Source: JAFGXT01 sp963677165
GTDB taxonomy: Bacteria > Verrucomicrobiota > Lentisphaeria > Victivallales > SZUA-371
Length of the DNA stretch: 64,000 bases
Assembly (NCBI GenBank): GCA_963677165.2
Contig: CAXXSX010000002.1
Coordinates: 4,774,001 to 4,838,000 of the forward strand
Direction of reading: 5' to 3'
The notes beneath the pieces are model-generated. The model was not told where the DNA came from and ran no database searches. It saw nothing but the letters and a program-made list of their open reading frames with translations. Below, piece after piece: positions 9,637 to 18,845 of the stretch. The position numbers were made by a program, and so were the translations under genes. The first letter of the stretch is position 1; the number at the start of each line of letters is the position of its first letter.

Positions 9637-10574
9637 AAAAAAGACTCATCGTATCGTTGCTCGCCGGATTTTGTCTGGCCTGTATCGCACCTGCAACTTC
9701 AACAGCGGGAGAAAACCAGGAAGAAAGCATCACGGTCCCTACAATCGCAGTGTTACCGTTTGCCAACCGTATTCGTGGGGCATCCTCTCAGGGCCTTGGC
9801 GAATCCGTTTCCGAAGTCCTGACAGCAGAACTTAGTACTGTTGGTGAATATGATCTGGCGGATCGTACTGATATCACAAAAATCATGGGCGAATTGAAGC
9901 TAAGTGCTTCCGGAATGGTTGACAAAGCAAGCCAGTTAAAAATAGGCTATCTCGTTGGCGCCAGAATTATCATTACCGGTTCAGTCTTCAAAGCCGGAAA
10001 GAACAACTATATTGTGGCTAAAATAATTGGTGTCGAAACCAGTAAAGTTGTCGGCTGCAGTATCAAAGGAGTCGATAATCCGGTTGATATGATCAGCAAA
10101 CTGACTCCGATCATATCTCAAAAAATCCAGCATAACGCCAGAAAACTACTTCCAGTCATTCCTGATCCTGATGCAATTCTAAAAAAACTGAAAGAACAGA
10201 TTGGCAACGTCAAAGGAACCAAGGTTTATGTTCATATAACAGAAAGAGCTATTGTTAATATTGATCCGGCTGCGGAAACGGAAATGAAAAAACTGCTGCT
10301 GGCACTGGGATTTGATGTTGTCGATTCCGCCGATAAAGCAGACTTCCGGATCACCGGAGAAGGTCTGGCGGAAAACAGCGGACAGTTCAAGCAGTTCTTC
10401 AGCGCCACAGCCCGTGTTGAAATCAATATCCGGACAAAAAGCGACAAGCTGATCGCCTCGGACCGTCAGGTAGAAACGGTTGCGGGCCCAGCTGTATCAG
10501 TTGCAGCAAAACAAGCACTGGCGCAAGCAACATTATCAATGTCTGAACGTTTGATTCCTCTACTGAAAAAATAA
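9633..10574 (+). CDS. Secreted CsgG/curli-assembly-like protein
   Basis: A 313-residue protein with a signal peptide (MKKRLIVSLLAGFCLACIAP). Residues about 32-170 carry the CsgG-family pattern: TIAVLPFANRIRGASSQGLG, SVSEVLTAELSTVGEYDLAD, then DITKIMGELKLSASGMVD and a GARIIITGSVF segment matching the family's 'GAD.ii.G.v'. The C-terminal part (about 190-305) is a second alpha/beta domain ending in helices that may be amphipathic. The signal peptide has a Cys at 14 (LLAGFC) that could be read as a poor lipobox. It ends the ECF operon and is followed by a strong terminator. A role in outer-membrane assembly or secretion is inferred only from the family. Confidence 0.68.
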   Translation: MKKRLIVSLLAGFCLACIAPATSTAGENQEESITVPTIAVLPFANRIRGASSQGLGESVSEVLTAELSTVGEYDLADRTDITKIMGELKLSASGMVDKASQLKIGYLVGARIIITGSVFKAGKNNYIVAKIIGVETSKVVGCSIKGVDNPVDMISKLTPIISQKIQHNARKLLPVIPDPDAILKKLKEQIGNVKGTKVYVHITERAIVNIDPAAETEMKKLLLALGFDVVDSADKADFRITGEGLAENSGQFKQFFSATARVEINIRTKSDKLIASDRQVETVAGPAVSVAAKQALAQATLSMSERLIPLLKK

Positions 10575-10588
10575 TAAAGAAATAATGA

Positions 10589-10619
10589 TAAGCCGGTTCG
10601 AATTAAGCCGGCTTTTTTT
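10589..10619. terminator. Intrinsic terminator ending the ECF operon
   Basis: AAGCCGG (10590-10596) pairs with CCGGCTT (10608-10614), followed by a T-run to 10619. It lies between convergent genes, and its T-run overlaps the mnmE stop codon, so it mainly serves the plus-strand operon. Confidence 0.85.
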
Positions 10620-11973
10620 ACTTTCCAATACAAAAGCGTGAGAAGATATTGTCGAGAATATCAGGGGAAACTGTTTTTCCAGTGATGTGTCCGAGCGCGT
10701 CGATCGCATCACGGAGATGGACCGCGGCAAGTTCCCAGTCCTGTTCGGTAATCGTTTCAACTGCCGGAGCAATATTACCAACCGCACGTTCAAGCAATTC
10801 TGCATGTCGAGCACTGACAGCCAGTTCCGGCTCGGCATCATGAGGAAAGCCCCACACCGCGCTTTCAAACGCATCCAGCAGCGATTCGATATTTTCGCGT
10901 TTTGCCACGGAAACCTTTACTGCCGTATATTTAAGTTCGGGCAAACTGACTTTAGATACAAGATCGGTCTTATTCCAAACGACAATGACATTGTTTTCTT
11001 CCGTAAGATGTGCTCTCATTTCCTGAAGTTCATCTTCAATATTATCAACAGAACTATCCAGCAGCCACAACACGATCTGGGCTTGTCGAATAGACTTACG
11101 ACTCCGGTCAATTCCCATTCCCTCAATCAAGTTATCAGCTTCACGAATCCCGGCAGTATCAATCAGTCGAACAGGAATCCCCCGCAATGTAGCGGATTCT
11201 TCCAGCGTATCACGAGTTGTGCCCGGGACCTGGGTAACAATCGCCCGTTCATATCCCAGCAGAAGGTTCAGCAGACTCGATTTTCCGGCATTGGGACGTC
11301 CTGCGATAACCACCCTGATTCCGTTACGCAAAATCACACCTTCAGTCTTGGAAACGAGCAGTTCATTCAGCCTATCCGCTACAGCTTCAAGCTGCCCGGT
11401 AAGCTCGGCAAGGCCAGTCCAGTCAAGCTCTTCTTCCGTAAAATCCATTCTTGATTCGCACTCGGCAAGCACATTCACCAGCAAATCGTAAATACCATCG
11501 ACCACACGTCCAAGAGCACCGTCAATCTGTTTTTCCGCAAGATTCAACGCCATGTTACTCCCAGCGGTAATTACATCCGCCACCGCTTCCGCCTGGGTCA
11601 AATCCATTTTATCATTAATAAAGGCACGATAGGTAAATTCTCCCGGTTCAGCCATTCTAGCGCCTGCCGACAAGGCAGATTTAAGAATTCTTCCGGTTGT
11701 CAGATTTCCGCCGTGGCATTGAATCTCAACAATATCTTCTCCGGTATAGCTGTTCGGACCCGGCATATATACCGCCAACGCTTTATCTCCTCCCTGAACA
11801 GGAAATTCCGCAGTTCCCAGGATAAGCTTCCTGACATTTTCACGCGAAAGCTCAGCGGGCCCCTTCCATATACGATTTCCAACCTCCAGGGCGTCACGTC
11901 CCGAAATACGAATGATTGAAATAGCCCCGCCAGTTCCGGTGCATATTGCAGCTATGGTATCAACTGTATCCAT
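10618..11973 (-). CDS. mnmE: tRNA modification GTPase MnmE (TrmE)
   Basis: GTPase that, with MnmG, modifies U34 at the wobble position of certain tRNAs. The start is set at the ATG at 11971-11973 (MDTVDTIAAICTGTGGAISI), which matches the family N-terminus. An upstream in-frame extension of 85 residues to 12228 is hydrophobic, unlike MnmE, and was rejected. The result is 451 residues, the usual length. Visible elements are the folate-binding N-domain (PGPNSYTGEDIVEIQCHGG, AEPGEFTYRAFINDKMDL), P-loop GRPNAGKS at 225-232, DTAGIR (G3), NKTD (G4), and the C-terminal FCIGK whose Cys is family-invariant. It is divergent from the TPR gene and convergent with the ECF operon. Confidence 0.96.
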   Translation of the reverse strand: MDTVDTIAAICTGTGGAISIIRISGRDALEVGNRIWKGPAELSRENVRKLILGTAEFPVQGGDKALAVYMPGPNSYTGEDIVEIQCHGGNLTTGRILKSALSAGARMAEPGEFTYRAFINDKMDLTQAEAVADVITAGSNMALNLAEKQIDGALGRVVDGIYDLLVNVLAECESRMDFTEEELDWTGLAELTGQLEAVADRLNELLVSKTEGVILRNGIRVVIAGRPNAGKSSLLNLLLGYERAIVTQVPGTTRDTLEESATLRGIPVRLIDTAGIREADNLIEGMGIDRSRKSIRQAQIVLWLLDSSVDNIEDELQEMRAHLTEENNVIVVWNKTDLVSKVSLPELKYTAVKVSVAKRENIESLLDAFESAVWGFPHDAEPELAVSARHAELLERAVGNIAPAVETITEQDWELAAVHLRDAIDALGHITGKTVSPDILDNIFSRFCIGK

Positions 11974-12226
11974 AATATATATAATTAATTCCTGTGTTAT
12001 CCGCATTAATACCGCTTGGAATGTCACACTACGTGATACGAAAGCGGAAAATATAAAATATATCCTCATGACGGCCCATTCACAATGCAAGAGCCATGAA
12101 AACACCCATAATTTGTAAAAAATATAACATTTTATCAAGTAAATAGTAAGTAAAAACTTGAAAAAGTATAAGTTTGAGCTTAAAGTTAGCTGATTTATTT
12201 TAATCAAAAATCGGGAAAGGTCTGTC

Positions 12227-13588
12227 ATGGATAAAAAGTCTCTCAGTGATATTTCCAGTGGACTCCGCAGCGTTTATCAGAAAGCGGGAGAAGCGGTAAA
12301 GCGAAATAATGTCGAATATGCAGTTGAACTTTATAAATCGATTGTCAAAAAAGAACCGGGATTTCTTCAAGCCAGGGAAGACCTGCGAAACGCAGAACGC
12401 ACTTATACTGAAAAACTCGGCGGATTCGCAAAACTGATTATATCGATAAAGAATCAATTTGGTTCCGGTAAAATCAAATCAAAAATCAAAAAAGATCCTT
12501 TGGAAGCCATCAAAATGGCTGAGGATATGCTCGCCAAAAACTTATCGGACCCGGTTGCGCTTAACGTCATGGCAGACGCAGCTATTGCTGCGGGAGAAGA
12601 TAATTTAGCCGCAGAGGCTTATGAAATATTTCGCGAATACGCGCCAAAAAACGAGAAAAATCTCCGTAACCTCGCAGAAGTGTACAAACGTACAGGTCAC
12701 GGAGGTAAGGTACTGGTTATTTTCCAGGAAATTGCCCGAATGCATCCCAAAAGCCTGGATGTTCAGCAAGAACTGAAAGCTGCCGCCGCTCTCGCCAGTA
12801 TGGAAAAAGGCCATTGGGAAGAAGAAGGTGATTTCCGTAGCAAAATGAAAGACGAGGAGGCTGCCGAAAACCTTGAAAAACAGGATCGCATTGCACGTGC
12901 TGACGACGATATGGCCGACATGATTCAACGGCTTGAAACTTCTATTAATGAGGGTGAGGATTCAGTAGATAACTACCGCAAACTGGCTGATTATTACCAC
13001 CGCAGTAAACGCTATGCGGATGCGGAAAACACCTATCAGGTCATTATGAAAAAACTCGGAGTTCTCGACTTACTGATTGACAGTAAAGTTGAACGCGCAC
13101 ACCTGGCTCAGCTGGATGAACAGATTGCAGCAGCCGAAGAACAGGAACAAGATACCGAAGAACTCAAAAAGGCCAAATACGACTACAGAATGGAACGTGC
13201 AGTTGAACGTGTTAATACTTATCCAAACGATAATAAATTACGTTACGAACTGGCTCTGGTATACTTTGACGGCAACTACATTGATGAAGCTCTTGAACAA
13301 TTCCAGATTGCTCAGCGTGCTCCTAAGTTCAAAAACGTTGCTCTCGCTTATATGGGCAAGTGCTTCCATCAAAAAGGACAGCTTGACTTGGCTATAGAAC
13401 AACTTGAAAAAGTTGTATCAGAATTAAAAGTAATGAACAACAGCAAGAAAGACGCCCTATATGAATTAGGGGTGGCATATATTGACTCTGATCAGAAAGA
13501 TAAAGCAGGAGACTGTTTTAAACAAATCTATCAGGAAGACATCAATTATCGCGATGTCAGTGAAAGAATGAAGACTATATACGGCTGA
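12227..13588 (+). CDS. Tetratricopeptide-repeat protein
   Basis: A 453-residue cytoplasmic protein (no signal peptide or membrane helix) built largely of TPR helical pairs. Examples are VEYAVELYKSIVKKEPGFLQ (about 30-50), NLAAEAYEIFREYAPKNEKN, KLADYYHRSKRYADAENTYQ, and near the C-terminus YFDGNYIDEALEQFQIAQRA and KGQLDLAIEQLEKVVSELK. A charged, probably coiled-coil stretch (about 195-330) separates two TPR blocks. TPRs mediate protein-protein contacts, and no enzymatic motif is present. An AAAGG ribosome site precedes the ATG. The next gene, 160 bases on, encodes an Ala/Pro-rich membrane protein; whether they work together is unknown. Confidence 0.75.
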   Translation: MDKKSLSDISSGLRSVYQKAGEAVKRNNVEYAVELYKSIVKKEPGFLQAREDLRNAERTYTEKLGGFAKLIISIKNQFGSGKIKSKIKKDPLEAIKMAEDMLAKNLSDPVALNVMADAAIAAGEDNLAAEAYEIFREYAPKNEKNLRNLAEVYKRTGHGGKVLVIFQEIARMHPKSLDVQQELKAAAALASMEKGHWEEEGDFRSKMKDEEAAENLEKQDRIARADDDMADMIQRLETSINEGEDSVDNYRKLADYYHRSKRYADAENTYQVIMKKLGVLDLLIDSKVERAHLAQLDEQIAAAEEQEQDTEELKKAKYDYRMERAVERVNTYPNDNKLRYELALVYFDGNYIDEALEQFQIAQRAPKFKNVALAYMGKCFHQKGQLDLAIEQLEKVVSELKVMNNSKKDALYELGVAYIDSDQKDKAGDCFKQIYQEDINYRDVSERMKTIYG

Positions 13589-13749
13589 TTTTCGGCATTA
13601 TACTTAAGTAAATATTCGATATTTGAAGGTATAATATTGTCAATATTGCCGATAAGGGTTTGTAATTTAAGATTTTATGTGTTAAATTTATAAAAATTAT
13701 ATATAATTATTAAGGTTGCTCAGAGCATTCTAACCGAGAGAGGATTCAA

Positions 13750-14913
13750 ATGGCTGAAAATAATGAAGCAGATCCAAAGATAAAAGCAAGCGATTCCAAG
13801 GGTGATTCCGTCGCTCCAATTCAGGACCCGATGAGTTTCCGTGATACAGACACCGGAAACCTTAAGCGTCTAACTCCCGGAAAAGCCAAGAAAACAATTA
13901 AACTGAAACCTTTAACTGCCAAAAGCAGTGCGACCAAAGTTCCAATATCCAAGCCTGATGAAACTCAGCAGGGAATTGGATCCCAAACCTCCGCATCTGA
14001 TGTAAAAACAGCAACAGCAGTTTCTCAGTTAGTTCCTAATGCCGCAGCAACCGGCAAGCAAACAATAAAATTAAAAACCGGCGCAGCTGGAGGCGAAGCA
14101 TCAAAACCTGCTGTACTAAAACCAGCTGGAGGCTTAAAGCCCGCAGCCGGCAAATCAGCGATATTAAAACCGGGAGCCGGAGTAGCTCCAAAAGCTCCAG
14201 CACCGAAAGCGGCAACTCCGGATTCTCCTACAGTCAATCTTACTAGTGCTGCAAAAGCTGCCGCAAGTCCGGCAGAAAAACCAGCGCCTGCGGCTCCAGC
14301 AAGCCCCAAAATGCCTTCACCGGCGGCTCCTAAAGCAGCAGCACCCAAGCCTTTGACTCCCAAAACAGGCTTGACACCGGTTTCGCCTGTTACTCCAGCA
14401 AGCCCCAAAATACCTTCACCGGCGGCTCCTAAACCGGCGGCTCCGGCGGCAGCATCACCTGCGGCCCCCAAAATGCCGACTCCAGCAGCTCCGGCAGCAG
14501 CAGCGCCTGCGGCACCTAAAATGCCAGGCTTGTCTTTACCAAAGAATGCTCTTGGAGATGAAGAAGAAGCGAAAAAGCCAGCAGAAGAACAAGAAGAAGA
14601 TCAGTTCGAAAAAGAACTTAAGGATATTAAATCCAAGAAGAAAAAAGGTAAAAAACAGGCCGCTTTTGATGAAGAAGAAAAGGTTGAACCAGGAATTATT
14701 CTTTCACTTTTCTCCTGGGCCGCAATGTTATTTATTGGTTTGGCTGTTGCATTATGCGCCATCCAATTTGCCAACCAGTGGCACAAACAGAAAATTCAGA
14801 TTCCCGGATTGGAAAATATTGCTGAAGTTAAGTTTTTCAATAAAGCTTCTACTCCATCAACTCCAGTAGCGCCCAAAAAACAAGAAGCACCAAAAACTGA
14901 AAAGAAAAAATAA
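13750..14913 (+). CDS. Ala/Pro/Lys-rich single-pass membrane protein
   Basis: A 387-residue protein. Residues about 40-130 contain short lysine-rich repeats (KKTIKLK, KQTIKLK, and AILKPGAG/AVLKPAGG variants). Residues about 140-265 are an Ala/Pro-dominated low-complexity region with SPKMPSPAAPK-type repeats. A Glu/Lys-rich block follows, then one hydrophobic helix (about 316-336, LSLFSWAAMLFIGLAVALCA) and a short Lys/Pro-rich tail. Similar low-complexity proteins with TIKLK/TIRLK-like repeats are familiar from PVC bacteria (recollection, not checked). A GAGAGAGG ribosome site precedes the ATG, and a strong terminator follows. Function unknown; a spacer between a cytoplasmic partner and the membrane is conceivable. 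Confidence 0.6.
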   Translation: MAENNEADPKIKASDSKGDSVAPIQDPMSFRDTDTGNLKRLTPGKAKKTIKLKPLTAKSSATKVPISKPDETQQGIGSQTSASDVKTATAVSQLVPNAAATGKQTIKLKTGAAGGEASKPAVLKPAGGLKPAAGKSAILKPGAGVAPKAPAPKAATPDSPTVNLTSAAKAAASPAEKPAPAAPASPKMPSPAAPKAAAPKPLTPKTGLTPVSPVTPASPKIPSPAAPKPAAPAAASPAAPKMPTPAAPAAAAPAAPKMPGLSLPKNALGDEEEAKKPAEEQEEDQFEKELKDIKSKKKKGKKQAAFDEEEKVEPGIILSLFSWAAMLFIGLAVALCAIQFANQWHKQKIQIPGLENIAEVKFFNKASTPSTPVAPKKQEAPKTEKKK

Positions 14914-14937
14914 TTTAGTTAGATTACTGTACAATTC

Positions 14938-14967
14938 GGCACATCCAAAGGGATGTGCCTTTTTTTT
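14938..14967 (+). terminator. Strong intrinsic terminator
   Basis: GGCACATCC (14938-14946) pairs perfectly with GGATGTGCC (14951-14959) across a 4-base loop and is followed by eight T. It ends the Ala/Pro-rich gene just before hrpA, whose ATG is only nine bases further, so hrpA needs its own promoter or readthrough. Confidence 0.9.
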
Positions 14968-14975
14968 GATAAAAA

Positions 14976-17900
14976 ATGAATTCTGAAAAAACACTACAAC
15001 AATACCTTAAGCAGAAAAACAGCTTGAGAAAAGTCGACAGATACAGGCTGGACAAACTGGAACGCGCAATCAAACAACGCCTCAGCGCCAAACAGCCATC
15101 GGACCGACTGATTGATAAATTCGAACATCAATTCAAACGAGCCGTCGAAAGAGCGTTCCCCCCGATCGTTGATCGATTAAATGTTTCTTTTCCGGAAGAG
15201 CTTCCCATTTCCGCACGTGCTGAAGATATTTCCGGCCTGATTCAACAACATCAGGTTATCATTGTCTGCGGAGCGACCGGCTCAGGGAAAACAACCCAGC
15301 TCCCAAAAATTGCCCTTGAAGCAGGTCGGGGGCAAATGGGACTCATCGGCTGCACCCAACCGCGCCGGATCGCTGCGGTATCCATGGCAACCCGAGTTGC
15401 GGATGAACTTAGCTGCAAGCTTGGCAATGAAGTCGGCTACAAAGTGAGATTTGACAACTCAACTAGCGACGATACAGCGATAAAATTCATGACAGACGGC
15501 ATTCTTCTGGCCGAAACAATCAGCGACAAGCGCTTAAACCAGTACGATACACTAATTATTGATGAGGCTCATGAGCGCAGCCTTAATATTGATTTTATCC
15601 TTGGTTACCTGAAAAACCTCCTAAGAGTCAGGCCTGACCTAAAAATCATTATCAGTTCCGCTACTCTTGACGCTGAAAATTTTTCAGCCTTCTTTAATAA
15701 TGCCCCTGTTGTTGAGGTTGAAGGCAGAACCTATCCGGTGGAAGATTTTTTCATGGAACCGGAAGAAGATGAAGACCTGTCGTCTCATATTCTTCGTGCG
15801 GTAAAATGGATCAGCGAAGTCGACCGTACTGGTGATATCCTTGTATTCCTTCCCGGGGAAAGAGAAATCAGGGAAGCCGCAGACACTCTCAATGGACAAT
15901 TCTGGAAACGTACAGACATTCTTCCCTTGTTTGCCAGAATGGGAGTTTCAGAACAGAAAAAAATCTTTTCTCCCGGTCAAAATCGACGAATTATTCTTGC
16001 AACGAATGTAGCTGAAACTTCTATCACGATCCCAAGAATTCACTATGTCATCGATTCCGGCCTGGCAAGAATCAGCCGATTCAACCCGAACAATCAGGTA
16101 CAAGAACTAAAAATCGAGCAAATCTCCCGCGCCAGCGCGATGCAGCGTCGCGGCCGTTGCGGACGTATTGCTGAAGGTATCTGTGTATTTCTATATGACC
16201 GTAAAACATTTGACGACAGCCCCGAATTTACCGATCCGGAAATACGCCGATCATCCCTTGCTGGAGTCATCCTGCAAATGGAATCGTTGAAATTGCCGCC
16301 GATTGAAGACTTTCCCCTGATTGATCCGCCGCAGTCTGCTCTTATCCGTGATGGCTATCGCACATTGCAGAATATCAAGGCCATGGACAAGCATCGCAAA
16401 TTAACCCAAGTGGGCCATGACATCTCAACCTATCCAGTGGACCCTCATCTTGCTGCAATGATTTGTCACGGTCAAAAAGAAAAAGTAGCCAGCGAAATGC
16501 TGATTATAACCGCATTTCTCAGCATTATGGATCCGAGGGAACGTCCTCAGGAAAAGCAACAGGCTGCGGACCAGGCACACGGACAATGGAATGATGAACG
16601 CTCCGACTTCATATCCATTCTGAATCTCTGGAACTTTATTCAAGAAGATGCAAAATCTCAAACCCAGCTACGAAAATTATGTAAGAAGAATTTCCTTAAC
16701 TTTCGACGCGTACGGGAATGGTATAATCTTTTTCAAGATTTGCGCGATACCATAAAAAACAATAAATCCGGCACCTTACCGAATGCTCCTGTTTTTAAAG
16801 ATTTTCATTATGACCAGATACATCGATCACTACTTGCCGGGCTTCCAACCCATATAGCCAGATATGATCGCGAGAAAAAACTTTTTCGCGGCGCAAAAAA
16901 CCGTAAATTCTATATTTTTCCAGGCTCAGGACTATTCAAGAAAACCCCGGAATGGATTATCTCATTCGAACTAGTCAACACAACCAGGCTCTACGCCAGA
17001 AAAATTGCAGAAATCGACCCTGCATGGGTCGAAGATATTGCTCCGCACCTGTGTAAAAGTACCTATGATAATGTTCAATGGAACCCGGATCGCGGATTTG
17101 TCTATGCCCGTGAAACGGTTATCAGCAGCGGACTTATCATTTATGGTGGACGCTCCGTTCATTATGGAAAAGTATGTCCCGATGAAGCCCGAAATATTTT
17201 CATCCGCGAAGGAATAGTTCACGCAAACCTGTCAACAAAAGGCGGCTGGCTAAAACTACACCGGGCTATGCTGGAGAAAATAAGTGTGTACGAAGCGATG
17301 CTCCGACGTCCTGGATGCCTGTTTGACGACACCGCAGTCTTTGATCATTTCAACACCTTGCTTCCTCCAGAAGTATGTTCTGTTAAGTCATTAGAACAGT
17401 GGATAAGAAAAACAAAAGCACGAATTGCCATGCAGCTTGAAGATGCCGTATTCGAACATATAGAGCTCCCCTCCCCGGAAGACTATCCGGAAACACTGGA
17501 GTTTTGTTCCGAACAGTTCAAACTAGTCTATAAATTTGATCCGGGTGAAATCGATGACGGAGCAATGTTGCTATGTCCAACGGACCTTCTTTGCCTACTT
17601 CCGGAGAACTGTCCAGACTGGACCGTTCCCGGTTTACTGATAGAAAAAGTAAAATTACTGATTCGCGCACTCCCCAAAACCGTTCGAACTATTTTCAATC
17701 CAGCTTCAGAAACTGCCGAACGCTTCTGCAACGCGGTCAAATCCGGGGAAATTGACACGAATGATCAGTTAACTGTAACACTAGGAGATTTTCTGTCCGG
17801 CATTTCATCCGAGCGAATACACTCTTATGATTTTGACACCGAACGCATTCCGGCTTATCTAACGCTGAAAATCGCGGAAACTGATAATCATGGTAATATA

Positions 17901-18845
17901 AAAAAAATCACAGCCGGAATGCCGGAACGCTCCGGCAGCGGCTCACGCCTGAGCCATCGCCTGAAAGGTACGGACAAATGGATTTCCACCGGTCTGACCG
18001 ACTGGCCGGAAGATGGTGTCCCCGAATCAATTACTCTTGAGGAACAAAATAATACCACAGGTTATCCGGCTCTGACCGATGAAACCCAAAGCATCGGGCG
18101 TCAGGTTTATCTTGATCCTCGAGAAGCCGCGGCAGCACAGCGCCGCGGTCTAATCAGATTGTATCGGCTTCAAAACACCGACCATATAAAATACTTGAAA
18201 CGCAACCTGCCTTTATCTGATTCGGTAAGATTATCGTTATGTTTAAAGGACCGTAAAAATGCTTTCCAGGAAGACTACCTTGATGCCGCCATCATTGCAT
18301 CACTCACTGATGACGGAATAGTAGACATCCGAACAGAAAACATCTGGAAACAACGTGAGATTGATACGAAAGAAAGGCTGCTATGGGAGTATCTCGTATA
18401 TTATGCAAGCATTTTAGATAATATTGTTATTGATAAGGATAAAATTGAACGCGACTTGGAATCAGTAAAGAATAAGGATGCATTCTTTCACTGTGGTACC
18501 GATGTTACCGAACATCTTAACTTTTTATTTCGCAATGGCTTTACACGAACAAACAAGATATTTTCATTATATCCACGCTATCTAAAAGCACTGCGTATAA
18601 GAGTAGAACGCATGTTACTGGGGCCAGGTAAGGACGAAACAAAAATGGAGCCGATAGAATACTTCCAGGAACGATTTAAAATCGCATATAACTCCGTAGA
18701 CGACTATGACTCAGCTTTTGATTTACAGGAGTTTTCAAGACTGCTCGAAGAATTCAGAATTGCCCGCTTCGCACCGGAAGTCGGAACAACCGAAAAGGTT
18801 TCAGAAAAACGCTTACTCAAAGCTTGGAATGAAGTAAAACTATAG
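14976..18845 (+). CDS. hrpA: ATP-dependent RNA helicase HrpA (DEAH-box)
   Basis: A 1289-residue DEAH-box helicase, the normal length for bacterial HrpA, which remodels RNA and rescues stalled ribosomes in E. coli. The N-terminal extension (1-75) is followed by helicase domain 1 with Walker A GATGSGKTT from residue 99, TQPRRIAA, DEAH at 196-199 and SSATLDAE. Domain 2 has FLPGEREI, ATNVAETSITI and QRRGRCGR (motif VI). Winged-helix, ratchet and OB domains follow, and then the long C-terminal region typical of HrpA (about 730-1289). The ATG is nine bases after the preceding terminator with no obvious ribosome site, so a slightly later start is possible. Its 3' end overlaps the convergent SGNH gene by six bases. 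Confidence 0.95.
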   Translation: MNSEKTLQQYLKQKNSLRKVDRYRLDKLERAIKQRLSAKQPSDRLIDKFEHQFKRAVERAFPPIVDRLNVSFPEELPISARAEDISGLIQQHQVIIVCGATGSGKTTQLPKIALEAGRGQMGLIGCTQPRRIAAVSMATRVADELSCKLGNEVGYKVRFDNSTSDDTAIKFMTDGILLAETISDKRLNQYDTLIIDEAHERSLNIDFILGYLKNLLRVRPDLKIIISSATLDAENFSAFFNNAPVVEVEGRTYPVEDFFMEPEEDEDLSSHILRAVKWISEVDRTGDILVFLPGEREIREAADTLNGQFWKRTDILPLFARMGVSEQKKIFSPGQNRRIILATNVAETSITIPRIHYVIDSGLARISRFNPNNQVQELKIEQISRASAMQRRGRCGRIAEGICVFLYDRKTFDDSPEFTDPEIRRSSLAGVILQMESLKLPPIEDFPLIDPPQSALIRDGYRTLQNIKAMDKHRKLTQVGHDISTYPVDPHLAAMICHGQKEKVASEMLIITAFLSIMDPRERPQEKQQAADQAHGQWNDERSDFISILNLWNFIQEDAKSQTQLRKLCKKNFLNFRRVREWYNLFQDLRDTIKNNKSGTLPNAPVFKDFHYDQIHRSLLAGLPTHIARYDREKKLFRGAKNRKFYIFPGSGLFKKTPEWIISFELVNTTRLYARKIAEIDPAWVEDIAPHLCKSTYDNVQWNPDRGFVYARETVISSGLIIYGGRSVHYGKVCPDEARNIFIREGIVHANLSTKGGWLKLHRAMLEKISVYEAMLRRPGCLFDDTAVFDHFNTLLPPEVCSVKSLEQWIRKTKARIAMQLEDAVFEHIELPSPEDYPETLEFCSEQFKLVYKFDPGEIDDGAMLLCPTDLLCLLPENCPDWTVPGLLIEKVKLLIRALPKTVRTIFNPASETAERFCNAVKSGEIDTNDQLTVTLGDFLSGISSERIHSYDFDTERIPAYLTLKIAETDNHGNIKKITAGMPERSGSGSRLSHRLKGTDKWISTGLTDWPEDGVPESITLEEQNNTTGYPALTDETQSIGRQVYLDPREAAAAQRRGLIRLYRLQNTDHIKYLKRNLPLSDSVRLSLCLKDRKNAFQEDYLDAAIIASLTDDGIVDIRTENIWKQREIDTKERLLWEYLVYYASILDNIVIDKDKIERDLESVKNKDAFFHCGTDVTEHLNFLFRNGFTRTNKIFSLYPRYLKALRIRVERMLLGPGKDETKMEPIEYFQERFKIAYNSVDDYDSAFDLQEFSRLLEEFRIARFAPEVGTTEKVSEKRLLKAWNEVKL

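Noticed and set aside
11974..12228. 85-residue N-terminal extension of mnmE up to 12228
   Set aside because: The extension is hydrophobic and unlike MnmE. The family N-terminus matches the ATG at 11971-11973 exactly, and the longer form would overlap the divergent TPR gene start.
14025..14471. Minus-strand 148-residue Gly/Ala-rich open frame
   Set aside because: It is the antisense shadow of the Ala/Pro repeats in the plus-strand gene; low-complexity codons leave the opposite frame open.
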